Shown piece after piece: positions 7,050 to 13,942 of a DNA stretch of 15,264 nt. Under the pieces are notes generated by a model. The model saw only the letters and a program-made list of their open reading frames with translations. It searched no databases and was not told where the DNA came from. The position numbers were made by a program, and so were the translations under genes. The first letter of the stretch is position 1. Every line of letters starts with the position of its first letter. Source of the stretch: Burkholderiales bacterium (GTDB lineage: Bacteria > Pseudomonadota > Gammaproteobacteria > Burkholderiales > Burkholderiaceae_B); contig SXZD01000090.1 of NCBI GenBank assembly GCA_005788065.1, positions 1 to 15,264 on the forward strand, written 5' to 3'.

Positions 7050-8735
7050 ATGTCTCATGCCGCGCTGAAGCAACAGGCGCAAGCAGCCCTGTTTCAAACA
7101 GGCTCCGGGTATGAAACCTTGCCACTGTCCTCATGGGCTGACTCTGTCCTTCATTTGTTACTGGTTGATCATCAAAACTGCATGAGCGAAGAAACCACAT
7201 CCGCCGCAACATCCGACAATGCCGCCAAGACCTCTGCCGGCAGCAGCATCGAGAGCACCGAGGGCAACCCAAATAGCGGCAACGCTGACATCCCCACGCA
7301 TGCCGGTCTCCAGTCCGAGGCCGAAGAACCCGCATCGGGCCGGCATCTGGCCTTCGTACTGATTATAGTGCTTCCCCTGCTCATGCTGATGCCGCATGTC
7401 ATTGCGCTGGCCTTGCCCTCATCGTGGCTGTGGTTGTCAGACGGCATGGCATGGTTTGGCGCCATTCTCACCCTGCTGATGATGACGGTGTATGCCGTAC
7501 GTCACTACAGCTTTGCGCTGCACCGGCTTTTCTTTGATCAGCGGCAACCGTATCTGGACATCTCAACAGCGCATTGGCCCGCCATCACCGTACTGGTCAT
7601 GGCCCACAACGAAGCACGGGTCATCGAAGGATCCCTGCTGGCCCTGCTCAACAGCGACTATCCTGCTGACCGGCTCACCATCAAACCCGTCAACGACCGC
7701 TCCACTGACAACACCGGCGCCATCCTCGACAGCCTGGCAGCACGGTTCCCGGGTCGCATTCATCCACTGCACCGGCGGGAGGGAACAGGCGGCAAACCGG
7801 CTGCTCTGGCATGGGCGTGCGAACAGGTCTCTGACAGCATCATCGTCATTTTCGATGCCGACTACCTGCCCGGCAAAGGACTGCTCAAACAACTGGTCAG
7901 CCCGTTTTTCGATCCGGAAGTCGGCGCCACCATGGGTCGGGTAGTACCCCTGAATGCCCGCTCCAACCTGCTGACCCGAACGCTGGCACTCGAACGTTGC
8001 GCCGGTTACCAGATCAGCCAGCAGGCCCGTCAAAACCTGCAACTCACCGCCCAGTACGGCGGTACGGTCGGAGCCGTACGCACAGCAGCGCTACAGCAGG
8101 TGGGGGGGTGGTCTATCGACTGTCTGGCCGAAGACACCGATCTGACTATCCGCCTGCGTTGCGCAGGTTGGCGGGTGGTCTATCAAAACCGTGCCGAATG
8201 CTACGAAGAGGTACCCGAAGAATGGCAGGTTCGCATGCGACAGCTCTCACGCTGGACGCAGGGGCACCACCATGTGTTTCTCCGTCAGTGGGCCACAGTG
8301 GTCAACTGCAAGCGCCTGCGGCCAGTCGAACGGCTAGATGCCATGTTGCTGCTGTCGGTTTTTCTGCTCTCACCCATCACACTGCTGGGCTGGAGCACTT
8401 GCCTCTACCTGTATTTCCGGGGCGACAACACGCTCAGCGCCTCACTGGCCCTCAGTCTTTCCATGATGATGTACTGCGGCATGGGAAACTTCAGCAGCTT
8501 TTTTGAAATATCGGCTGGCGCCATCCTTGACCGCAGCCGCTCCAGCCTGATTGTCATGCCCTTCATGATCCTCAATTTTCTGGTCAGTACCCTCATCATG
8601 TCGCGCGGCATTTTCAAACAGTCCTGGAACACACTGGCAGGCAAGCAGGGCATCTGGATCAAAACCAAGCGTTACCGAAAACCGGTCGAACAGATCGCCC
8701 GAAGCAGCGAAACACCAGAGGGAGGCAGCGTATGA
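7050..8735 (+). CDS. Membrane-embedded family 2 glycosyltransferase (processive polysaccharide synthase-like)
   Basis: This 561-residue protein looks like an inner-membrane glycan synthase of the BcsA/PgaC/NfrB type. Counting from 7050, there are two N-terminal membrane helices (about 100-122, 133-152), then a GT-A domain with NDRSTDNT (215-222), DAD (269-271), EDTD (361-364) and QLSRW (398-402), the full D, DxD, D, Q(Q)xRW set for chain extension. At least three C-terminal helices follow (about 431-455, 463-480, 500-518). The sugar is not readable from sequence, but an epimerase making UDP-ManNAc is encoded two genes on. No PilZ domain for c-di-GMP is visible. The start is uncertain: ATG 7050 has AGGAAAG, rather distant, upstream; ATG 7182 gives a 517-residue protein and has no Shine-Dalgarno. 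Residues 45-95 are a Ser/Ala/Glu-rich, likely disordered cytosolic segment. A run of seven G (8102-8108) lies in the coding region. Confidence 0.88.
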   Translation: MSHAALKQQAQAALFQTGSGYETLPLSSWADSVLHLLLVDHQNCMSEETTSAATSDNAAKTSAGSSIESTEGNPNSGNADIPTHAGLQSEAEEPASGRHLAFVLIIVLPLLMLMPHVIALALPSSWLWLSDGMAWFGAILTLLMMTVYAVRHYSFALHRLFFDQRQPYLDISTAHWPAITVLVMAHNEARVIEGSLLALLNSDYPADRLTIKPVNDRSTDNTGAILDSLAARFPGRIHPLHRREGTGGKPAALAWACEQVSDSIIVIFDADYLPGKGLLKQLVSPFFDPEVGATMGRVVPLNARSNLLTRTLALERCAGYQISQQARQNLQLTAQYGGTVGAVRTAALQQVGGWSIDCLAEDTDLTIRLRCAGWRVVYQNRAECYEEVPEEWQVRMRQLSRWTQGHHHVFLRQWATVVNCKRLRPVERLDAMLLLSVFLLSPITLLGWSTCLYLYFRGDNTLSASLALSLSMMMYCGMGNFSSFFEISAGAILDRSRSSLIVMPFMILNFLVSTLIMSRGIFKQSWNTLAGKQGIWIKTKRYRKPVEQIARSSETPEGGSV

Positions 8736-9823
8736 CGAGCCATTACCTGCTGCTCGCAGCCGCTTTCCTTTTTATTGCACTGTTGCCGGTTTTGCCCGCG
8801 CTGTTCAATATCTGGAGCACCGACAACAGCGCCTATCTCGAGATACCACACGACCGCAACGACGAGCCGCGTCACTTTTCCCGTCGGCTAAAAGACATCA
8901 GCCGAAACAGCGATCTGAGCGAATCCAGTTTCGTTGTACCAGACACCGTCAATGACGTCGCCGTCCAACTCAAATCGTCGTCGTTGTCACCGGCGGCTCC
9001 GCCTTTTTCCCGTCTGTTCTCAGCACAGCCACTGCAGGCCGAAACACGCATCGCCCTGCTCAAACCAGGCGTGCAGATTTCCGCTCCCATCACGTGGCTG
9101 GGCGATGTTGTATCGCGGGCCGACATGGTTCTGCCGAGCCAGAGCATCCTGCGCACCTTGCGCTGCGAAGGGCATTGCCTCATGCAACCGGACGCCACTG
9201 TCCTGCGCTGGCTCGACGCCCGCTCGCTCTATGTCACCGGCCCCAACACCCTGCCCCAGCGCACCACAGCCAAACACAGCATTTCAATGTCAACCGGGGT
9301 TCGGTTCAATCGGCTGTACGCCCCTCTGATCGAAATACAAAAGCAGGGCGAATCCGTGTTGTCGGCACCGGCAAGCGACGATTTGCCTGCACTTCCGCCA
9401 GATGTCGAGATCTGGCGACTCGACGCCGACATCGAGACCCTCTCGGGTCACAAACTGTTTGCCAGTGATGTCTATCTGTGTGCTGATAGTGCAGTCCACG
9501 CTGATGTCGTCTGCCATGGCGACCTGCACATCGGCGAGCGTGCTCTCATCAAGGGTAACCTCAAAATCAGGGGCGACCTGTTCATGCATGCAGGCAGTCG
9601 CATCATCGGCCATGTGCAGTGTCAGGGTTCCATCACGCTGGACCGTCAATGCGAAATTGATGGCGTTCTGTCGTCCTTGCGTCATCTCAGCGTCGCCGGA
9701 GACTGCACGCTCGGTACATCCACTGCCCCCACCAGCCTGATCGCAGACACCATCACGCTGCATTCCGGCGTGCGCGTTCATGGCCAGGTCTGGGCACGCC
9801 ATTCAGGATCCAGCGATGTCTGA
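8732..9823 (+). CDS. Membrane-anchored bactofilin-like (polymer-forming beta-helix) protein
   Basis: The protein has 363 residues. Residues 4-27 form one membrane helix; the flank after it carries Arg/Lys (RRLKD) while the N-terminus has almost no charge, so the long C-terminal part probably faces the cytoplasm. Residues about 225-360 show a bactofilin/DUF583-style beta-helix: short repeats of alternating hydrophobic residues with turns such as GDLHIGE, ALIKGNLKIRGDLFM, SRIIGHVQCQGSITL and GVRVHGQVWA. Weaker repeats may extend back to about residue 110. Bactofilins assemble into membrane-bound filaments that localise envelope enzymes, so the likely role is to scaffold the synthase encoded just upstream. 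Its ATG overlaps the glycosyltransferase stop as ATGA, and its 3' end overlaps the epimerase gene by 8 bases. The family call rests on pattern, not on a profile search. Confidence 0.65.
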   Translation: MTSHYLLLAAAFLFIALLPVLPALFNIWSTDNSAYLEIPHDRNDEPRHFSRRLKDISRNSDLSESSFVVPDTVNDVAVQLKSSSLSPAAPPFSRLFSAQPLQAETRIALLKPGVQISAPITWLGDVVSRADMVLPSQSILRTLRCEGHCLMQPDATVLRWLDARSLYVTGPNTLPQRTTAKHSISMSTGVRFNRLYAPLIEIQKQGESVLSAPASDDLPALPPDVEIWRLDADIETLSGHKLFASDVYLCADSAVHADVVCHGDLHIGERALIKGNLKIRGDLFMHAGSRIIGHVQCQGSITLDRQCEIDGVLSSLRHLSVAGDCTLGTSTAPTSLIADTITLHSGVRVHGQVWARHSGSSDV

Positions 9824-11003
9824 CCTGCGCATCGCCTGCGTGCTGGGCACGCGTCCCGAGCTGATAAAAATGGCGCCGGTGATCCGCGCCATTCGCAAGC
9901 GTGCGGTCAACGTACAGTGCATACACAGCGGCCAGCACAGTGATCTGGCCACCACCGCCTTCAAGGACATGGGGCTGCACGCGGATCTGTGTCTTCTCAC
10001 CCGACGGACTGACAGCAGCGTTGGCAGCCTGTTCAATTCACTGCATGGCAATCTGCACAGCCTGTTCGCACAGGACAAGCCGGCTGCAGTCCTCGTGCAC
10101 GGGGACACCAGCACGGCGTGGGCTGCGTGCATGGCGGCTTTTTATCAAGGCATACCGGTGGGCCATGTTGAGGCAGGGCTCAGATGCCCAACGCTTGCAG
10201 AACCCTTCCCCGAAGAGTCGCACCGACGACTGATCGGCAGACTGGCCCGCTGGCATTTTGCACCCACACAACAAGCCGCAGCCCAGCTTCGATCTGAAAA
10301 TACGCAAGGCGATATCGTGGTGTGCGGCAATACAGCCATCGACAGCATACTGACCCTCACGCGCAGTTGGGCGCAGGCCGACCACACGCCCTGTCCGCAG
10401 CTACTGTCTGCATGGCAACAAAAGCAAACCGGGGGCCTCAGACCATTTCGCCTTCTTGTCACACTCCATCGCCGCGAAAACCGGGGACAAACCTTGATCA
10501 ATTTTGTCCGCGAACTGGGTCAGTGGTTGAGCCAGTCGGACTCTCACTCAGTCATATGGCCACTGCACGCAAACCCTGAACTTCAGGCTGAGATCCGTCA
10601 TGCGGCAGTTGAACACATCGCCGCCCCCCTGAGACCAAGGATCATACTCACGCCTGCACTGTGCTATGCCGACACCATCTGGGCGCTCGCGCACTGCGAC
10701 GCCATCGCTACCGACAGTGGCGGACTCCAGGAAGAGGCCAGTGCTTTTTTCAAGCCCGTTCTCATTTTGCGCAACAGCACCGAACGGCCCGAAGCCATAC
10801 AGGCGGGTTACGCCCACTTGACCGGCTGCGGACAGGGTCGACTGCCGGCTGCCATCAACAGCATCCAGCAGGGGCTATGGCCCCGCAAGCCCGCCGAACA
10901 CAGCCCGCAGCGCTGGCCCTTTGGCGACGGCAACGCTGCTGAGCGCATCGCTTCGCATCTGCTCAGATCCCTTTCAAACATCAATACAGCCGCATCATCA
11001 TGA
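9816..11003 (+). CDS. wecB: UDP-N-acetylglucosamine 2-epimerase (non-hydrolysing, WecB type)
   Basis: The 395-residue enzyme interconverts UDP-GlcNAc and UDP-ManNAc in the cytoplasm. Conserved blocks are VLGTRPELIK (9-18), HGDTSTA (95-101), HVEAGLR (117-123), PFPEE (130-134), LVTLHRREN (214-222), TDSGGLQEEA (299-308) and RNSTERPEA. Asp97, Glu119, Glu133 and His218 line up with the catalytic Asp95, Glu117, Glu131 and His213 of E. coli WecB, so it should be active. The ATG at 9816 has AGGA 7 bases upstream (9805-9808); an in-frame ATG at 9780 lies inside the preceding gene and is less likely. It overlaps the bactofilin-like gene by 8 bases and the next gene by 4 (ATGA). Placement inside a synthase operon suggests a dedicated ManNAc supply and not general enterobacterial-antigen-type metabolism. 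Confidence 0.93.
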   Translation: MSDLRIACVLGTRPELIKMAPVIRAIRKRAVNVQCIHSGQHSDLATTAFKDMGLHADLCLLTRRTDSSVGSLFNSLHGNLHSLFAQDKPAAVLVHGDTSTAWAACMAAFYQGIPVGHVEAGLRCPTLAEPFPEESHRRLIGRLARWHFAPTQQAAAQLRSENTQGDIVVCGNTAIDSILTLTRSWAQADHTPCPQLLSAWQQKQTGGLRPFRLLVTLHRRENRGQTLINFVRELGQWLSQSDSHSVIWPLHANPELQAEIRHAAVEHIAAPLRPRIILTPALCYADTIWALAHCDAIATDSGGLQEEASAFFKPVLILRNSTERPEAIQAGYAHLTGCGQGRLPAAINSIQQGLWPRKPAEHSPQRWPFGDGNAAERIASHLLRSLSNINTAASS

Positions 11004-11842
11004 ACCCGACACAACACATCATCGCCAGCACACTGGCAGCCCTCATTTTGTCCGGCACGGCAGGGGCACAAACGGCGCTCGTCGACCCATTCCGCAACAC
11101 GGTGGTCACCCCCACCACACTTCCCAAGACTGCGCAGCAGACGCTGAACGCCGAAGTCGTGAACGGCACTGCCAGCGGCGGCGCACAGGAGGGTTTGGGC
11201 ATGGCCTTGCGCTACACCAACACCCTGCCCGAACAAGTCAACAGCATCGAATACCGTCGCCAGTCGCGCTTCAATGACGAGGGACAGACAATCGCGCTGC
11301 AACAGACACGATCCCTCAATGAACGGCAACGGCTTACCGTAGGCGGCAACATCGGCGAAAGCTCGCTGTTTGCCCAAGCGGGACTGACCGGTCTGTTCGA
11401 ACACGACTGGGGTATCAACCATGTCGGTGCCACACGCCTGGGTGCCTCGCACCAACGCTTGCGAAACTCCATTACCCAAAACTCCCTGCTGCTGGAACAG
11501 GCAGGTCGCATTTCCGTCGGGGCATCCGCACTGATCTGGCAGGTGGGGCGACAACAAGGCGTCAGCTCGCCGGGAGACAGATCCTTTCATGCCACGTATG
11601 TGGTAGCTCAATACCAGAGCCCGGACCGCTGGCGCGCCCTGCTGCGTCGCCAATGGTCCAGCGAGGCGTTCCAGCAGGTTTCCAATACGGGGGGACGTGC
11701 CGACTTCAGCAGCCAGAACCTGCGGGTAACCGTCGGTTATGAATGGCGTGCGCGCAACTGGATCAGCCTCTACCACGACCGGTATGACAACCCTTTCTAC
11801 GACCGCCGCCAGGTGGGGCTGATGCTGGAGCACTCATGGTGA
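11000..11842 (+). CDS. Outer-membrane beta-barrel protein, YaiO-like
   Basis: The protein has 280 residues. Residues 1-23 form a signal peptide with AGA|Q cleavage for Sec export. From about residue 65 on, the chain is a series of 8-12-residue amphipathic strands with alternating hydrophobic residues (for example NSIEYRRQSRF, QRLTVGGNIG, ATYVVAQYQS, NLRVTVGYEW) and ends in VGLMLEHSW, an aromatic C-terminus as used by the BAM machinery. This fits a barrel of about 10-12 strands and resembles the YaiO family found beside surface-glycan glycosyltransferases. It has no TPR or deacetylase domain of the PgaA/PgaB kind. The likely role is passage or anchoring of the glycan at the outer membrane, which is inference. 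It overlaps the epimerase gene by 4 bases and the next gene by 7. Confidence 0.7.
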   Translation: MNPTQHIIASTLAALILSGTAGAQTALVDPFRNTVVTPTTLPKTAQQTLNAEVVNGTASGGAQEGLGMALRYTNTLPEQVNSIEYRRQSRFNDEGQTIALQQTRSLNERQRLTVGGNIGESSLFAQAGLTGLFEHDWGINHVGATRLGASHQRLRNSITQNSLLLEQAGRISVGASALIWQVGRQQGVSSPGDRSFHATYVVAQYQSPDRWRALLRRQWSSEAFQQVSNTGGRADFSSQNLRVTVGYEWRARNWISLYHDRYDNPFYDRRQVGLMLEHSW

Positions 11843-12714
11843 GCCGCGCAACGGCAGTCATTGCAAAAAACCGCTTGGCCCGACTCGTTGGGGTCGGACA
11901 GGAGACGCAAAGCCCCGAGCAGTTGCTCGCGCCTTTGCGCAACCGATTCTGGGACGGACAGTCCATTCCCATGCACCGTGCGCTGCGCCGACTGACACCT
12001 CGGCAATCAGACTTTCTGTCGATAGTGGCCATTCCCCTGATGACCACCATCATCCTGTGGATGTTCCGGGAAGACCTGAGCCTGTTCATGCTGGGTGCCA
12101 TGTTCTTTTTCCTCGACCCCCTGATTGACACGCTCCGATTTGCGGCACACGAATTGCCCGGACTCGGTGCCGTCATCAGCGTACCGCGGGTACAGACCGC
12201 GGCACCGAACGCCTCGCAATGGTGGACAGGGTTTGCCATCAGCGGCTTGTGTCTTGTGGGGGCAGCGCTGCCCATGCGGTCACTGGTGGCTCTGCGCTGT
12301 TTCGCCGGTTTTTTCGGTGCCATCCAATTGCTGGCACAGATGTACTTTGCCACCGGACAGGGTGCGATGGCCGTCAATACGCAGGACTATCTGGTCGACA
12401 GCATGCAGTTGTCGCTCTACTGGATCTGGTTCACACCGTGGCTGTTGGGGCTAACGTTCAACCTGTTCCCCGTCTCTCAGATCCACAAACTGCGGGTCAC
12501 CGCATTGACGGTCTGTCATCAGCTTGCACTGTTCCCGGTACAGTTTGCCGTGCAGGCCATCGTGCTCCATGAAGGGTCAGGGCTGTGGGCAGCCACCCTG
12601 TTTTTTGCCATCGGGCTGCCCTTCAATGTGTTCACCACCATCTGCTTTTATGGCATGGGCCTGGCATGGTCGCTGATCGAGAGAGAAGATCAATCGAGGT
12701 TGAAAAACTCGTAA
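11836..12714 (+). CDS. Polytopic inner-membrane protein of unknown function, last gene of the glycan operon
   Basis: I do not recognise this 292-residue protein. It has a basic cytosolic N-terminus (about 1-58, with RALRRLTPRQ) and about seven membrane segments: roughly 60-77, 81-98, 129-147, 150-172, 191-212, 222-244 and 250-280. Polar or charged residues that might be functional are Asp94 and Asp98 in FLDPLID (92-98), HE (105-106) and Asp184/Asp188. Its ATG (11836) overlaps the barrel gene stop in ATGGTGA; a GTG one codon on is the alternative. The tight overlap says it belongs to the same system, perhaps as a flippase, acyltransferase, polymerase helper or synthase partner. Its 3' end overlaps the oppositely oriented patatin gene by 25 bases. 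Confidence 0.8.
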   Translation: MVSRATAVIAKNRLARLVGVGQETQSPEQLLAPLRNRFWDGQSIPMHRALRRLTPRQSDFLSIVAIPLMTTIILWMFREDLSLFMLGAMFFFLDPLIDTLRFAAHELPGLGAVISVPRVQTAAPNASQWWTGFAISGLCLVGAALPMRSLVALRCFAGFFGAIQLLAQMYFATGQGAMAVNTQDYLVDSMQLSLYWIWFTPWLLGLTFNLFPVSQIHKLRVTALTVCHQLALFPVQFAVQAIVLHEGSGLWAATLFFAIGLPFNVFTTICFYGMGLAWSLIEREDQSRLKNS

Positions 12715-13880
12715 ACATCCCGCTTTTGCGCAATGGTATCGGCAATGCCCAGACGGATCAGCTCACGCGTATACGGCGCCTCAAACAGCAGATAACTCGC
12801 CAGGGCGGCGCCACGCACTTCGCTGCCGCCCTGCTGGCCACTGATCATGTTTCGTACGGCCTTGGGCAATATGCGCACATGTTTGGACGCAATCTCATCG
12901 ATGCGCTGTGACGGTGCAATCACCAACAGACGTACGGGTTTCAGCGGTGTCTGGGCTGCAATATCGGGAGGCAGCAGACTCAGCGTCTTGTTGACTCGCA
13001 TCAGACGCTCAATATCCACCGCCAGACTGTCCAAAAAGATGGATGCCATGGCATGGCCGGCAATCTGGGCCAACGTGGGGTAGGTATTGGACGGCACGTT
13101 ACCGCCAAACATATGCGATCGTTCAAGTTGCGCCGCACCGATGATCATCACCCGTGTTGCACCGAGGTGAATAGCCGGACTGATGGGCGCAAGTTGCCGC
13201 ATCGACCCATCACCAAAAAATTCCATCTGGCTTTCAAATTCAAGCGGGCGGGACGGAAAGATGAACGGAATGGCGGCCGAGGCCAACAAGTGGGCGACAG
13301 AAATGCGATCCTGCACGGCCACCCGCTGGGTCCTCACCCAGGGCTCGATCTTTTCATGAGCCTGAAAAAACGTGACGTGGTGACCGGAACTGTAGGACGA
13401 AGCCGACACGGCCAGCGCACGCAGGGCGCCACTTTCAAGCGCTTCGTCCAGACGGCGAAAATGCAGGAAACGGTTGAGCAGGTCTTCCAGCGGGCCATTG
13501 TCCAACAGGCTCTTGGGCTTTCGCCGCAGCATCAAACCCATATTCAACGCTGTCATGATGCGACTGTTTGAGGGTCGCCCTAACTGGTTGACGTCGTAGA
13601 CCTGCTCGGCTGTGAAGTTTTCCCAGATGTCGACCATGGCCTCGACAGCCTCGAAAAAGTTCGAGCCGCCACAGGACAGGGCCGCCGCATTGATGGCGCC
13701 TGCCGACGTACCGCTGAGTATGGGAAAGGGATGCAAAAAGGAGGTGGCGCCCTCTTCCCAGAGCCATTTGGCAATCTGGTAGAGCACACCAACCTGGTAG
13801 GCGGCCCGGGCCCCGCCGCCGGTCAAGACCAGTCCAGCGGGGCCTGCCGCGATTTCGGGCGGAACAGGATTTAAAGCCAT
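12690..13880 (-). CDS. Patatin-like phospholipase
   Basis: This 396-residue protein is a patatin-family serine lipase/acyl hydrolase. The oxyanion loop is GGGARAAYQVG (21-31), the nucleophile Ser59 lies in GTSAG (57-61), and the catalytic dyad Asp224 lies in DGS (224-226, DGS in place of the commoner DGG). There is no signal peptide, so it is probably cytosolic or membrane-associated, acting on phospholipid acyl esters; the substrate is unknown. The C-terminal 150 residues (about 240-396) extend past the patatin core and are mostly helical. The ATG at 13880 has no clear Shine-Dalgarno. It lies 62 bases after the malic enzyme gene on the same strand, with no obvious terminator between, so they may be cotranscribed. 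Its stop lies inside the end of the convergent membrane-protein gene. Confidence 0.88.
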   Translation of the reverse strand: MALNPVPPEIAAGPAGLVLTGGGARAAYQVGVLYQIAKWLWEEGATSFLHPFPILSGTSAGAINAAALSCGGSNFFEAVEAMVDIWENFTAEQVYDVNQLGRPSNSRIMTALNMGLMLRRKPKSLLDNGPLEDLLNRFLHFRRLDEALESGALRALAVSASSYSSGHHVTFFQAHEKIEPWVRTQRVAVQDRISVAHLLASAAIPFIFPSRPLEFESQMEFFGDGSMRQLAPISPAIHLGATRVMIIGAAQLERSHMFGGNVPSNTYPTLAQIAGHAMASIFLDSLAVDIERLMRVNKTLSLLPPDIAAQTPLKPVRLLVIAPSQRIDEIASKHVRILPKAVRNMISGQQGGSEVRGAALASYLLFEAPYTRELIRLGIADTIAQKRDVYEFFNLD

Positions 13881-13942
13881 GTGATCGATTATTGCCGAGT
13901 CACACGGCCATGCAAACAGAAATTGGCGGTTTTAACGCTTGT

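Noticed and set aside
8732..9823. Left-handed beta-helix acyltransferase (hexapeptide repeat)
   Set aside because: The regular LIV-G-x4 hexapeptide periodicity and the catalytic His context of that family are not evident; the repeats look more like bactofilin strands.
10808..11833. Minus-strand open frame (341 codons) opposite the barrel gene and the epimerase end
   Set aside because: The plus-strand genes have clear motifs, a signal peptide and overlaps forming an operon; this frame is a shadow.
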